Positions 16,210-27,804 are shown, counted from the first letter of the stretch. The stretch: DNA of 64,000 nt from Zoogloea sp. (GCF_028689785.1 NZ_JAQVCN010000009.1:1-64000); one strand, 5' to 3'. Numbers and translations: made by a program. The notes: generated by a model not told the origin, from the letters alone.

Positions 16210-17418
16210 TCAGGCCTTGATGACGGCGGCGATGGCGTCGGCGACGTAGTCGAGGTTCTTGCTGTTCAGTGCGGCCAGGCAGATGCGGCCGGTACCGACG
16301 GCGTAGATACCGAACTCGTCCTTCATGCGCTCCACCTGGACGGCGCTGAGGCCGGTGTAGGAGAACATGCCACGCTGCTTGATCACGAAGGAGAAGTCCT
16401 GGTCTACCTTGCGGGCGGCCAGCTGCTCGACCAGGCCGGTGCGCATGGCACGGATGCGGTCACGCATGCCGGCCAGCTCAGTTTCCCACTCGGCACGCAG
16501 GGCCGGGGTGGACAGCACGGCGGCAACCACCGCGCCACCGTGGATCGGCGGGTTGGAGTAGTTGGTGCGGATCACGCGCTTGAGCTGGGACAGCACGCGG
16601 GCGGACTCGTCCTTGTTCTGGGTGACGATGGACAGGGCGCCGACGCGCTCGCCGTAGAGCGAGAAGCTCTTGGAGAAGGAGCTGGACACGAAGAAGGACA
16701 GGCCGGAGGCGGAGAACAGGTTCACCGCCACGGCGTCCGGCTCGATGCCGTCGGCGAAGCCCTGGTAGGCCATGTCGAGGAAGGGGATCAGGCCACGGTT
16801 GGCACAGGCCTTGACCACCTCGGCCCATTGGGCTTCGGTGAGGTCGGCGCCGGTGGGGTTGTGGCAACAGGCGTGCAGCACGATCACCGAGCCGGCGGGC
16901 AGGGTGTTCAGCTTGGCGATCATCGCCTCAGCGTTGGCGCCGCGGGTTTCGGGGTTGTAATACGGGTAGGTGTCCACCGGGAAGCCGGCCGCCTCGAAGA
17001 GGGCGCGGTGGTTTTCCCAGGAGGGGTCGGAGATGTACACGGTGGCGCCCGGCACCACGCGCTTGATCAGGTCGCCGCCGATGCGCAGTGCGCCGGTACC
17101 GCCGAGGGCTTGGGCGGTGACGACGCGGCCGTCACGGATCAGTGCGCTGTCGGCTCCGAACAGCAGGTTCTGAACGGCGTTGTTGTAGGCAACGGGGCCT
17201 TCGATGGGCTGGTAACCCCGGGGCGGGGCGGCTTCGAGGCGGGCCTTTTCGGCGGTCTTGACGGCGCCGAGCAGAGGGATCTTGCCGTTGTCGTCGAAGT
17301 AGACGCCAACGCCGAGGTTGACCTTGGTGCTGCGGGTATCCGCATTGAAGGCTTCGTTCAGGCCAAGAATCGGATCGCGGGGGGCCATTTCCACCGCAGC
17401 AAAGATCGACGAGCTCAT
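16210..17418 (-). CDS. tyrB: Aromatic/aspartate aminotransferase
   Basis: PLP-dependent class I transaminase of the AspC/TyrB family, moving amino groups between aspartate or aromatic amino acids and 2-oxoglutarate. From MSSSIF at 17418 the product has 402 residues, the family length, with GGAG seven bases upstream. It shows GVYFDDNGKIPLL, CCHNPTGADLT, and SSSFSKSFSLYGERVGAL with the Schiff-base lysine. AspC and TyrB cannot be separated securely by eye, so the substrate preference is uncertain. It is divergent from uvrB. Confidence 0.88.
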   Translation of the reverse strand: MSSSIFAAVEMAPRDPILGLNEAFNADTRSTKVNLGVGVYFDDNGKIPLLGAVKTAEKARLEAAPPRGYQPIEGPVAYNNAVQNLLFGADSALIRDGRVVTAQALGGTGALRIGGDLIKRVVPGATVYISDPSWENHRALFEAAGFPVDTYPYYNPETRGANAEAMIAKLNTLPAGSVIVLHACCHNPTGADLTEAQWAEVVKACANRGLIPFLDMAYQGFADGIEPDAVAVNLFSASGLSFFVSSSFSKSFSLYGERVGALSIVTQNKDESARVLSQLKRVIRTNYSNPPIHGGAVVAAVLSTPALRAEWETELAGMRDRIRAMRTGLVEQLAARKVDQDFSFVIKQRGMFSYTGLSAVQVERMKDEFGIYAVGTGRICLAALNSKNLDYVADAIAAVIKA

Positions 17419-17534
17419 GGGTTCTCCAAATGGGCGAAAGGTGCGGGGCACGGGGTGCCGGCCGCTGGGCGATAATGCGGCCTTGTCCGGATGGTTCCGG
17501 GCAGTGCCGACTGACTTCAACCTGAAATTTTATC

Positions 17535-19613
<2,079 letters not shown>

Positions 19614-19694
19614 GAGAATCTGAAGAAATTGGTCCTTGAGCTTGTACGTTCCGCCCGCCGGCTGCTTAAATTACCGGTAGGAGGGACACCCATA

Positions 19695-20186
19695 ATGAAA
19701 ATACTGTTTGTGTGCACCGGCAATATCTGTCGGTCACCCACGGCGGAGGGCGTGGCACGCCGCTGGTTGGCCATGGCAGGGCTGGAGGATGTGGTCGGCG
19801 TCGATTCTGCCGGCACCCAGGGCTATCACGCCGGCGAGGCGCCGGATCCGCGTGCCCAGACGGCCGCCCTGCGTCGGGGGTACGACCTTTCCCGTCTCCG
19901 GGCGCGCAAGGTTCAGCCCAAGGATTACGCCGATTTCGATCTGGTGCTGGCCATGGACCGGGACCACTTCAACTATCTGCGGGACAGGGCGCCCGATGGT
20001 TGCAAGCACAAGGTGCGCATGTTCATGAGCTTTGCCCACAGCTCTCGTCGCGATGATGTTCCTGACCCCTACTATGGCGGGGCAAAGGGCTTCGATGCCG
20101 TTCTCGATCTGTGTGAGGACGCGGTGCAGGGGCTGATCGAAGACATTCTTCCGGAAGTGAATCGGCGGCGTCAGTCGGTGAGCTGA
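19695..20186 (+). CDS. Low-molecular-weight protein tyrosine phosphatase
   Basis: A 163-residue phosphatase. The phosphate-binding loop CTGNICRS is at residues 7-14 with the nucleophilic cysteine, and the general-acid loop DPYYGG is near residue 125. The ATG at 19695 follows GGAGGG and fits the family start MKILFVCTGNICRSP; an upstream in-frame start would add 22 unrelated residues. It sits between uvrB and rne, an arrangement familiar in Rhodocyclales. The substrate is unknown. Confidence 0.93.
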   Translation: MKILFVCTGNICRSPTAEGVARRWLAMAGLEDVVGVDSAGTQGYHAGEAPDPRAQTAALRRGYDLSRLRARKVQPKDYADFDLVLAMDRDHFNYLRDRAPDGCKHKVRMFMSFAHSSRRDDVPDPYYGGAKGFDAVLDLCEDAVQGLIEDILPEVNRRRQSVS

Positions 20187-20227
20187 GGCGTTTGGCCTGT
20201 GCCTGCCTTAGGCAGGGGCCAACAAAG

Positions 20228-20261
20228 GCAAAAGGCCAGTCCCGGGGGACTGGCCTTTTGC
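20228..20261. terminator. Bidirectional terminator between the phosphatase and rne
   Basis: GCAAAAGGCCAGTCCC and GGGACTGGCCTTTTGC form a perfect 16-bp stem with a 2-base loop; the T-rich arm end serves both converging genes. Confidence 0.85.
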
Positions 20262-20276
20262 TTGTCGTGCTGCTGA

Positions 20277-23216
20277 TTACTTCTGGGTTTCCACCTGGAC
20301 CAGCGCTTCCTCTACGACCGGCGCTGCACTGCGGGTGCGACGACGGCCGAGGGGTTGGGCGGGCTCTGCAGGTGTCGCCGCCTGGGCGCTCACCGAGCCA
20401 GCACGGGTTTCGATCATCACCAGACCACTGGCTTCGAGATCGGGGAGTTCGATGGCTGCCGGGGCCGCCTTGGTGGCGATCTCGACGATGCTGCTGGCCG
20501 CTTCGGGCTCCGCCGGGGCGGTGGGCGTCACCACGTCAGCAGGGGCTTCGACGACGACCGCTTCGGCCGTGGTGGGGCTAAGGTCTTCGCTGGGGGCCGC
20601 CACTTCGACCGGAGCCTCGATGGAATCGGGAGCCGCCGGCGCTGCGGGGGCCTCGGCTGCCGCTTCGACCGCGGGCTGCCGGGCGGCCGCAACGGCCTGT
20701 TCGATCAGATCAAGATCTGTGCTTGGCGACACTACAGGCGGGGTGATGACCGCCTCTGCGACAATGGGGGCTTCCTCGACTTGTGCGACTGCAGGGGCAG
20801 GTTCTGCCGCGGCCTCCGCCACTTCCATGGTTTCGGGAGCTGCAGGAGTCGGTGCCGGAGCGGCTTCGACGGTAGCTGCGACCGCTTCTGCTGCTGCGGT
20901 GCTTGTCGCGGCAGTTTCAGCAGGTTCTGCGGCTTGTGGCTGTTCGCCAATCTCCAGCTCACCCTGGGCAGCGTTTTCGTTGGTGTTGGCTTCCTCGTTG
21001 CGACGACCGCCACGACGGCCACGACGGCTGCGACGACTGCGTTCGGCACCCGCTTCACCTTCGACGGCGGCGCTTGCCTCGGGGGCAGCGACGGCTGCTG
21101 CTACGGCAACCGCGGTCAGTTGCTCGGCGGCGACGAGAGTTTCGGTCTCGGCCGGCTTCGGGGCCTGGGCGTTGCGGTTGCGGCCGCGCTCTCCACGTTC
21201 GCTGCGATCACCGCGATCATTCCGCTCACCACGTTCGGCACGCTCACCGTTGCGGCCTTCCCGCTCCTGGCGCTCGCCACGCTGACGCTGGGGCTTTTCG
21301 CGGGTCTCGGCCTGGGCCTCGGGGGCGTTGTTGCGGTTGTTGTCCCGGGCTTCACGGTTGTCGCTACGCTCTTCGCGCTGGCCATCACGGCGGCCACGGC
21401 CTTCGCGGCCTTCGCGACCCTCCCGGCGGCCCCGTTCGTTGCGCGGACGGGATTCACGACGGGGGGCTTCCGGCTGGACGACCACCGGTGCGGGCTCGGG
21501 CTGCTTCTCACCACGGAAGAAGGCAAAGATGCGGGACAGCAGGCCGGGCTGGCTTTCAGGCACGGGGGCGGGGGCCGGCGCTGCCTTTGCTTCCACGATG
21601 GGGGCGGGCTGATCTGGCGTGATGCCCTTGACGGCGGCTTCCTGGCGTACCGGGCGATCGGTGTTGGCCGACGGCGGGGAGTAGGACTCGTCAGCGGGCT
21701 TGGTGGCCATGCGATAGCTCGGCAGGGTGCTGTCTTCCTGGTTGAGCTGGTCGTGGCGCAGGCGGACGATTTCGTGCTGAGGCGTTTCGAGGTGGCGGTT
21801 GGGGATCAGCACCAGGCTGACCTTGTGGCGCACTTCGATCTTGGCAATGTCGTCGCGCTTTTCGTTGAGCAGGAAGGTGGCCACGTCCACCGGCACCTGG
21901 CAGTGCAGGGCGCCGGTGTTGTCCTTCATCGCCTCCTCTTCGAGGATGCGCAGGATGTGCAGCGCAGAGGATTCGGTGCTGCGGATGTGGCCGGTGCCGT
22001 TGCAGCGCGGGCAAGGGATGTAGCTGGTCTCGGCGAGGGCGGGACGCAGGCGCTGGCGGGACAGTTCCAACAGGCCGAAGCGGCTGATTTTGCCGGTCTG
22101 GACGCGGGCACGGTCGTAGCGCAGGGCGTCGCGCAGGCGGTTCTCGACCTCGCGCTGGTTCTTCTGCGACTCCATGTCGATGAAGTCGATGACGATCAGG
22201 CCACCAAGGTCGCGCAGGCGCAGTTGGCGGGCAACTTCGTCGGCGGCTTCGCAGTTGGTCTTGAACGCGGTTTCCTCGATGTCGGCACCACGGGTAGCGC
22301 GGCCGGAGTTCACATCCACAGAGACCAGGGCCTCGGTGTGGTCGATCACGATGGCGCCGCCGGAAGGCAGGCTGACCTGGCGCGAGTAGGCCGATTCGAT
22401 CTGGTGTTCGATCTGGAAGCGCGAGAACAGCGGTACGTCGTCGTGGTAGCGCTTCACGCGGTTCACGTTCTGCGGCATCACGTGAGCCATAAACTGGCGA
22501 GCCTGTTCGTACACGTCGTCGGTGTCGATCAGGATTTCGCCGATGTCGGGCTGGAAGTAGTCACGGATGGCGCGGATGACCAGGCTACCTTCCTGGTAGA
22601 TCAGGAAGGCGCCATCCTGGGACTGGGCTGCACCGTCAATGGCGCGCCACAGTTGCAGGAGGTAGTTCAAGTCCCATTGCAGCTCTTCGGCATTGCGGCC
22701 GATGGCTGCGGTGCGGGCGATCAGGCTCATGCCACCGGGCACTTCGAGCTGATCCATGACGTCACGCAGTTCGGCGCGCTCGTCACCCTCGACGCGACGG
22801 GATACGCCACCACCACGGGGGTTGTTGGGCATCAGCACCAGGTAACGGCCGGCCAGGGAGACGAAGGTGGTGAGCGCGGCGCCCTTGTTGCCCCGTTCGT
22901 CCTTTTCAACCTGGACAATCAGTTCCTGGCCTTCCTTGAGGGCTTCCTTGATGGAAGCACGGCTGGCTTCCACGCCAGGCTGAAAGTAGGAGCGGGAGAT
23001 TTCCTTGAACGGCAGGAAGCCGTGGCGCTCGGCGCCATAGTTGACAAACGCGGCTTCAAGGCTGGGCTCGATGCGCGTGATGACGGCTTTGTAGATGTTG
23101 CTTTTACGTTGTTCCTTGGCGGCCGATTCAATGTCGAGGTCAATCAGCTTCTGACCATCGACAATGGCAACGCGGAGTTCCTCGGCCTGCGTCGCGTTGA
23201 AGAGCATGCGCTTCAT
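20277..23216 (-). CDS. rne: Ribonuclease E
   Basis: Essential endonuclease for mRNA decay and rRNA/tRNA processing. The 979 residues start MKRMLFNATQAEELRVAIVD. An S1 domain lies near 36-120, a sensor/5'-monophosphate pocket follows, and the catalytic DNase I-like domain has VSVDVNSGRATRG and IVIDFIDM with the two metal-binding aspartates. CPRCNGTGH is the Zn-link that joins dimers. From about residue 520 the protein is disordered: an Arg/Glu/Gly/Asn-rich block around 570-700 fits RNA binding, then an Ala/Glu/Val-rich tail that probably scaffolds the degradosome. The ATG at 23216 is chosen over an upstream start that adds eight residues. Confidence 0.96.
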   Translation of the reverse strand: MKRMLFNATQAEELRVAIVDGQKLIDLDIESAAKEQRKSNIYKAVITRIEPSLEAAFVNYGAERHGFLPFKEISRSYFQPGVEASRASIKEALKEGQELIVQVEKDERGNKGAALTTFVSLAGRYLVLMPNNPRGGGVSRRVEGDERAELRDVMDQLEVPGGMSLIARTAAIGRNAEELQWDLNYLLQLWRAIDGAAQSQDGAFLIYQEGSLVIRAIRDYFQPDIGEILIDTDDVYEQARQFMAHVMPQNVNRVKRYHDDVPLFSRFQIEHQIESAYSRQVSLPSGGAIVIDHTEALVSVDVNSGRATRGADIEETAFKTNCEAADEVARQLRLRDLGGLIVIDFIDMESQKNQREVENRLRDALRYDRARVQTGKISRFGLLELSRQRLRPALAETSYIPCPRCNGTGHIRSTESSALHILRILEEEAMKDNTGALHCQVPVDVATFLLNEKRDDIAKIEVRHKVSLVLIPNRHLETPQHEIVRLRHDQLNQEDSTLPSYRMATKPADESYSPPSANTDRPVRQEAAVKGITPDQPAPIVEAKAAPAPAPVPESQPGLLSRIFAFFRGEKQPEPAPVVVQPEAPRRESRPRNERGRREGREGREGRGRRDGQREERSDNREARDNNRNNAPEAQAETREKPQRQRGERQEREGRNGERAERGERNDRGDRSERGERGRNRNAQAPKPAETETLVAAEQLTAVAVAAAVAAPEASAAVEGEAGAERSRRSRRGRRGGRRNEEANTNENAAQGELEIGEQPQAAEPAETAATSTAAAEAVAATVEAAPAPTPAAPETMEVAEAAAEPAPAVAQVEEAPIVAEAVITPPVVSPSTDLDLIEQAVAAARQPAVEAAAEAPAAPAAPDSIEAPVEVAAPSEDLSPTTAEAVVVEAPADVVTPTAPAEPEAASSIVEIATKAAPAAIELPDLEASGLVMIETRAGSVSAQAATPAEPAQPLGRRRTRSAAPVVEEALVQVETQK

Positions 23217-23762
23217 TCGTCTTCTTCTCCCGCGCGGCACACGGGCAGGACGAAGCGCGCCACCCGCTTAACTGCGGTGACTTAGTTTGGCGTTTTCGCG
23301 ACTATCCTTCATCGGGGGGAAACAAACTAAAGTGGGTGGCGGGATTCGTCTTTTGCACCCTGAACCCGCGATATACGCTGGGGGGCTGCGAAGCGCCGGC
23401 TGCGTCGCCTGGTCTCGCCATTCCGGGACGGGGCGTACTCACGGGTACGACGGCGTCTCTCGTTGCGACCTCGGGCCTGCTTGCCTGGTGTGCTTCGCGG
23501 CCCCCGGTTTCAGGGCCGTCAATCTGCGTGTGCGCCTGCGCGCAATTGGTACAAGTTTATTGTCGAATACAGTACCATCGCCCTCTTTTTGTCTGGCGAT
23601 GGACCTTCCTGTGATTTTTCCGGGAGCGGTGAAGGCGCTGGATATCCAGGCGTTGAGTCGCTCTGGGACGACGCGGACCGGTGTTGAAATCTGCCAACAC
23701 ACCTGCAGGTGAGCGCGACGCATCAGAACCGAAAAAACCGTTAATTAGTATATTTCAAAAAG
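23217..23762. other. 545-base divergent intergenic region (rne 5' UTR and rluC promoter)
   Basis: No convincing gene is seen. An inverted repeat TTAGTTTG (23282-23289) / CAAACTAA (23323-23330) lies in what would be the rne leader, and rne is known to autoregulate through its long 5' UTR. Short ORFs here lack RBS and family matches. AT-rich stretches near 23550-23580 and 23735-23760 are candidate promoter areas for either gene. Confidence 0.6.
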
Positions 23763-24719
23763 ATGGCCTTGAGTAAAGCACCCGCAGTAAGCCATACCCG
23801 CGTGGATGAAGGCAGTGCGGGGCAGCGCATCGACAACTACCTGGTAAGAGTGTGCAAGGGGGTGCCCAAGAGCCACATCTACCGCATTCTGCGCAGCGGT
23901 GAAGTGCGGGTGAATAGCCGGCGTGTCGACCAGACCTACCGCCTGCAGGAGGGGGACGAGCTGCGCATCCCGCCGATCCGTCTGGCTGACAAGGCTGCGG
24001 CCGCACCGGTGCCGGTGGGCAAGGCCTTCGATATCGTCTTCGAGGATGAAGCGCTGCTGGTGCTCGACAAGCCCGCCGGTCTGGCGGTGCATGGTGGAAG
24101 CGGTGTCAGCTTCGGGGTCATCGAGCAGTTGCGCCGGCAGCGACCGGAGGCTAAGTTTCTGGAGTTGGTGCATCGCCTCGACCGCGAGACTTCCGGTCTC
24201 CTGATCGTTGCCAAGAAGCGCAGCGCGCTTACGGTGCTCCATGACATGATGCGCGACGGTAAGGTGCAGAAGCGCTATTTGACCATGGTGGCGGGGCGCT
24301 GGCTCAATCAGCAGCAGCACGTAAAGCTGTCGCTGCACAAGTATCTGCTGGACAACGGTGAGCGCCGTGTCAGCGTGAACCCGGAGGGAAAGCCGGCGCA
24401 CAGCATCGTCCGGCTGGTGAGGCGCTGGAGTGGTTACAGCCTTGTGGAGGTGGAGCTGAAGACCGGCCGAACCCACCAGATCCGTGTTCATCTCAGTCAT
24501 CTGGGCTTCCCCTTGTGCGGTGACGACAAGTACGGGGATTTCGCGCTCAACAAGCAGCTCGAGAAGGAGGGGCTCAAGCGGATGTTTCTGCATGCCGCCA
24601 AGTTGGCGTTCCGGCATCCGCTGACAGATCAGGCGATTGAACTCTCGGCGCCCCTGCCGGCCGAACTGGAGGGTTTTGTGGCCTTCGTCGAGCAGACCCG
24701 GGAGAGAGAGCATGGCTAA
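23763..24719 (+). CDS. rluC: 23S rRNA pseudouridine synthase RluC
   Basis: RluA-family synthase modifying 23S rRNA at positions 955, 2504 and 2580 in E. coli. An S4 RNA-binding domain (about residues 20-75, SHIYRILRSGEVRVNSRRV) precedes the catalytic domain with HRLDRETSGLLIVAKK containing the catalytic aspartate. YLTMVAGRW and LKTGRTHQIRVH follow. At 318 residues it is the usual length. Head-to-head with rne as in many proteobacteria, and overlapping the next gene by eight bases. Confidence 0.94.
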   Translation: MALSKAPAVSHTRVDEGSAGQRIDNYLVRVCKGVPKSHIYRILRSGEVRVNSRRVDQTYRLQEGDELRIPPIRLADKAAAAPVPVGKAFDIVFEDEALLVLDKPAGLAVHGGSGVSFGVIEQLRRQRPEAKFLELVHRLDRETSGLLIVAKKRSALTVLHDMMRDGKVQKRYLTMVAGRWLNQQQHVKLSLHKYLLDNGERRVSVNPEGKPAHSIVRLVRRWSGYSLVEVELKTGRTHQIRVHLSHLGFPLCGDDKYGDFALNKQLEKEGLKRMFLHAAKLAFRHPLTDQAIELSAPLPAELEGFVAFVEQTREREHG

Positions 24720-25368
24720 GCGCTTTGAGCTGATCGTTTTTGACTGGGATGGCACGCTGATGGATTCGGCGGCAGCCATCGTGCGCGCCATCCAGGCGGC
24801 CAGTGCCGACCTGGGGTTGCCGGTGCCGCCGGATGCGCGGGCCCGCTACGTCATCGGCCTGGGGCTGGTGGATGCCTTGCGCCATGCGGTTCCCGAGCTG
24901 GCCGAGAAAGACTACCCGGCCATGGTGGAGCGTTATCGCCATCATTATTTGTCGGGTGATCATGAGCTCGCGCTTTTTGAGGGTACATACGCGTTGATCG
25001 AGTCGCTCCACGGGCGGGGTTACAGCCTGGCCGTGGCAACGGGCAAGAGCCGCAAGGGCTTGGCGCGGGCCCTTGAGTTTTCGGGTCTGGGGCGTTTCTT
25101 TCATGCCACGCGCTGTGCTGACGAGTGTTTCTCGAAGCCTCATCCGGCCATGCTGCATGAGCTGATGGATGAGTTTGGGTTGGGGCCGGACGCCTGTCTG
25201 ATGATCGGTGATACCACCCATGATCTGCAAATGGCCAAAAATGCCGGGATGGCGGGGTTGGCGGTCAGCTTTGGTGCCCATTCGGTGGGGCAGTTGCTGG
25301 CGGAGGCACCCCTGGCCTGCGTGCATACCCCTGCCGAGCTGCGTGCCTGGCTTGAGGAGCGGGCGTGA
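24712..25368 (+). CDS. HAD-superfamily phosphatase, phosphoglycolate-phosphatase-like
   Basis: A 218-residue HAD hydrolase. Motif I is VFDWDGTLMDS with the nucleophile aspartate, motif II falls in AVATGKSRKG, the lysine of motif III is in FSKPHPAML, and motif IV is MIGDTTHDLQMA. The start overlaps rluC and the end overlaps the Rieske gene by four bases, so the three form an operon. The closest family is Gph/YigB-like subfamily IA; the substrate cannot be named from sequence. Confidence 0.87.
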   Translation: MAKRFELIVFDWDGTLMDSAAAIVRAIQAASADLGLPVPPDARARYVIGLGLVDALRHAVPELAEKDYPAMVERYRHHYLSGDHELALFEGTYALIESLHGRGYSLAVATGKSRKGLARALEFSGLGRFFHATRCADECFSKPHPAMLHELMDEFGLGPDACLMIGDTTHDLQMAKNAGMAGLAVSFGAHSVGQLLAEAPLACVHTPAELRAWLEERA

Positions 25369-25691
25369 TCTGCAGGTCAGAGGCGGTGCGCGAGGGGGAA
25401 GATGGGGTGCGCTTCAGCGTGACGCGCGTGACCGGTGAGGAGCCGGCCTTTGTGGTGCGCTTTCAGGGGCGGGTTCACGCCTATATCAATCGTTGCGCCC
25501 ATGTGCCGGTGGAGCTGGACTGGCTACCCGGCAAATTCTTCGATGACGCCCGCCTGTATCTTGTCTGCGCGACCCATGGTGCCTTGTACGAACCCGAGAC
25601 CGGATACTGCGTCTCAGGCCCCTGCCGTGGTGCGCGTTTGGTGTCGTTGGGTGTCGAAGAGCGGGACGGCGGGGTCTATCTGGTCGATTGA
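25365..25691 (+). CDS. Rieske [2Fe-2S] protein
   Basis: A 108-residue soluble Rieske domain of the ferredoxin type. Cluster ligands lie in NRCAHVPVEL and VCATHGALYEP (Cys-x-His and Cys-x-x-His). It has no signal peptide or membrane helix, so it is not the cytochrome bc1 subunit. It probably delivers electrons to an unidentified partner. It overlaps the HAD gene and ends 22 bases before the convergent methylase gene. Confidence 0.9.
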   Translation: MICRSEAVREGEDGVRFSVTRVTGEEPAFVVRFQGRVHAYINRCAHVPVELDWLPGKFFDDARLYLVCATHGALYEPETGYCVSGPCRGARLVSLGVEERDGGVYLVD

Positions 25692-25713
25692 ACTGGCTCG
25701 GGCCCGCTCTTGT

Positions 25714-26427
25714 TCAGGCGGCGAGGATCAGGAATACAGTGGGTCGTCGAGCGAGATCGGGGGCCGGCGCCCGCTTCCAGTCAGTAATGCTGTGCGTGCT
25801 AATCCACTCGCTCTCGAGGGTCAGGTCGCGTGCCACGCACAAACGGGTTTCCGGCCGGCAGTTGCTGCGCAGGGCCTCGAACATGCGCTCGTTGCGATAG
25901 GGCGTTTCGATGAATAGCTGGGTGCGGGAATGTCGCGCTGACTCTGTCTCCAACTCGCGAATGCGTTTGTTGCGCGCCTCTTCGTCGACGGGCAGGTAGC
26001 CGTGAAAGGCGAAGCTCTGTCCGTTGAGCCCCGAGGCCATCAAGGCCAGCAACAGCGAGGAAGGGCCGACCAGTGGAACAACCCTGATGCCCTTCTCGTG
26101 GGCACGGCGGACGAGGAGGGCGCCGGGATCGGCGACGGCTGGACAGCCGGCTTCCGACATCAATCCGGCATCCGTGCCGGCTAGCAGCGGGGCCAGCAAT
26201 CCATCCAGGCTTGGTGTGTCGGGCCTTTCGGGGAGCTCCCGGATGTCCAGGTCGCGCAGTTGGGCGGGGTGTTCCAGGCGTTTGAGTTCGGCGCGGGCTG
26301 TTTTGGCGTTTTCAACGACGAAATAGCTCAGCTGACGTGCCCGGGTGGCAACGTCTGCCGGGGTTGTCAGGCTGCCGGGGCTCGGGCCCAGGCTGACGGG
26401 GATCAGATAGAGCGTGCCTTTTTGCAT
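25714..26427 (-). CDS. RsmI-like tetrapyrrole-methylase-fold SAM methyltransferase
   Basis: A 237-residue protein of the tetrapyrrole methylase fold. It has GTLYLIPVSLG at the start, LMSEAGCPAVADPGALLVR and VVPLVGPSSLLLALMASGL, which match RsmI landmarks. It lacks the full RsmI N-terminus and is shorter than the roughly 285-residue RsmI, so it is the YraL-type paralogue often seen beside maf. The rRNA target is unproved. It starts two bases after the maf stop. Confidence 0.85.
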   Translation of the reverse strand: MQKGTLYLIPVSLGPSPGSLTTPADVATRARQLSYFVVENAKTARAELKRLEHPAQLRDLDIRELPERPDTPSLDGLLAPLLAGTDAGLMSEAGCPAVADPGALLVRRAHEKGIRVVPLVGPSSLLLALMASGLNGQSFAFHGYLPVDEEARNKRIRELETESARHSRTQLFIETPYRNERMFEALRSNCRPETRLCVARDLTLESEWISTHSITDWKRAPAPDLARRPTVFLILAA

Positions 26428-26429
26428 CG

Positions 26430-27005
26430 TCAGGGCAGGGCCAGGCCTTCGTTGCGGAGCATTCGTGCCAGGGCAATCAGTGGCAGGCCGACGAGCGCGT
26501 TTGGATCGTCACCGCTCAGGGCGTCGAGCAGGGTGATGCCGAGCCCCTCGGATTTTGCGCTGCCGGCGCAGTCGAGGGGGCGCTCACGCTCTACGTAGCG
26601 GACGATCTCGTCGTCGGAGAGGTGGCGGAAGCGGACCTCCGTGGGGACAGTCTCTATCTGAACACGGCCGCTGCGGGTGTTGAGCACAGCCAGGGCCGTA
26701 TCGAAGACTGCCGTGCGTCCGCTCATGGCGCGCAATTGGGCCACGGCGCGCTCGACTGTGCCGGGTTTGCCGAAGCGCTGGTCGCCCATGCTGGCCACCT
26801 GGTCGCTGCCGATGATCAGCGCGTTGTCAAACTGCCCGGCAACGGCTCTCGCCTTCCCAATGGCCAGGCGTTCTGCGGTGGTGCGGGGGGGCTCGCCGGG
26901 CAGAGGAGATTCGTCGATGTCCGGCCGAGCGATCTCGAAGGGCAGGCCGAAGCGCTTGAGCAGCTCCCGGCGGTAGGCGGAGGTGGAGGCGAGGACGAGT
27001 TTCAT
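26430..27005 (-). CDS. Maf-family nucleotide pyrophosphatase
   Basis: A 191-residue Maf/YceF protein that hydrolyses non-canonical or modified NTPs. It begins MKLVLASTSAYRRELLKRFG, has IIGSDQVASMGDQRFGKP and RTAVFDTALAVLN, and the SAKSEGLGITLLDALSGDDPN segment of the family. By similarity it is nearer the YceF (m7GTP) branch, which is uncertain. It shares a short divergent region with yceD, as in E. coli. Confidence 0.92.
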   Translation of the reverse strand: MKLVLASTSAYRRELLKRFGLPFEIARPDIDESPLPGEPPRTTAERLAIGKARAVAGQFDNALIIGSDQVASMGDQRFGKPGTVERAVAQLRAMSGRTAVFDTALAVLNTRSGRVQIETVPTEVRFRHLSDDEIVRYVERERPLDCAGSAKSEGLGITLLDALSGDDPNALVGLPLIALARMLRNEGLALP

Positions 27006-27091
27006 GGCGGAGATTCGGGGTGGCCGGCGTGCTTGGCTAGGGTCTGCAGAGTTTTGACACAGGCAGCCGAAAATAATATCATGCCGCGCTT

Positions 27092-27586
27092 ATGTCGCAA
27101 GAAAGCTTCGTGATTGACCTGCGGGCGTTGGCCAAAGACGGACGTCGCGTGCAGAGCGCGGTGCCGGTGGAGCGTCTCGGCCGTTTGGCCGGATCCCTGC
27201 TGGAGCCGGTGGGTTCGGTGGAGTTCGAGTTTCAGGGCGAGCGGGACGACGAGGGCAAGCTCTACGTCGAATTGCTGGTCAGGGCGGATCTGGTGTTGCA
27301 GTGCCAGCGCTGCCTCGAGGCTCTGGTGTGGCCGTGTGAGGTCAGGAATCGCCTTCTTTTGCTGCGCACTGGTGAAGCACTGCCAGACGATGAGCTCGAG
27401 AACGACGAGGTAGACGCCCTTGAGGTGGAGCCGCTGACCGACCTGCTGGCCTTGGTGGAGGATGAGGTGTTGTTGTCCCTGCCCCTGGTTCCGCGTCACG
27501 ATGATTGCGAACCGCCGGTTAGTGCCGGCGATGATGAAGAGATTTCGCCCTTCGCCGTTCTGCGTCAGTTGCGCGGCAAGGTTTAA
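27092..27586 (+). CDS. yceD: YceD (DUF177), 23S rRNA accumulation protein
   Basis: A 164-residue acidic DUF177 protein. The CQRCLEALVWPCEV motif near residue 71 supplies two cysteines typical of the family, and the C-terminus is strongly acidic with SPFAVLRQLRGKV. It lies directly upstream of rpmF, the conserved order of this locus, and is involved in ribosomal large-subunit RNA accumulation in E. coli. It heads the rpmF-plsX-fab operon. Confidence 0.93.
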   Translation: MSQESFVIDLRALAKDGRRVQSAVPVERLGRLAGSLLEPVGSVEFEFQGERDDEGKLYVELLVRADLVLQCQRCLEALVWPCEVRNRLLLLRTGEALPDDELENDEVDALEVEPLTDLLALVEDEVLLSLPLVPRHDDCEPPVSAGDDEEISPFAVLRQLRGKV

Positions 27587-27607
27587 GTATTCCTCTAGGA
27601 GTGTTTC

Positions 27608-27787
27608 ATGGCTGTCCAGCAGAACAAAAAGTCCCCGTCCAAGCGCGGTATGCACCGTTCCCACGATTTCCTGGTTGCGCCCCCGCTGGCCGTCGAGCCG
27701 ACCACCGGTGAAGTGCACCTGCGTCACCACGTGTCGCCCTCCGGCGTCTATCGTGGCAAGAAGGTTGCAAAGGCCAAGGGCGAGTAA
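27608..27787 (+). CDS. rpmF: 50S ribosomal protein bL32
   Basis: A 59-residue protein starting [20 protein letters not shown] and having the [17 protein letters not shown]-terminus of bL32. AGGAG lies seven bases before the ATG. It follows yceD by 21 bases. A hairpin terminator separates it from plsX, so read-through would link ribosome and fatty-acid gene expression. Confidence 0.98.
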   Translation: MAVQQNKKSPSKRGMHRSHDFLVAPPLAVEPTTGEVHLRHHVSPSGVYRGKKVAKAKGE

Positions 27788-27804
27788 TCCCCCCGGTCTG
27801 GAAG

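Noticed and set aside
17419..17534. LexA box in front of uvrB
   Set aside because: No CTGT-N8-ACAG type site was found in the divergent region.
20355..23285. 976-codon open frame on the plus strand opposite rne
   Set aside because: It is a GC-driven antisense shadow of the RNase E gene; composition is unlike a real protein and the rne match is certain.
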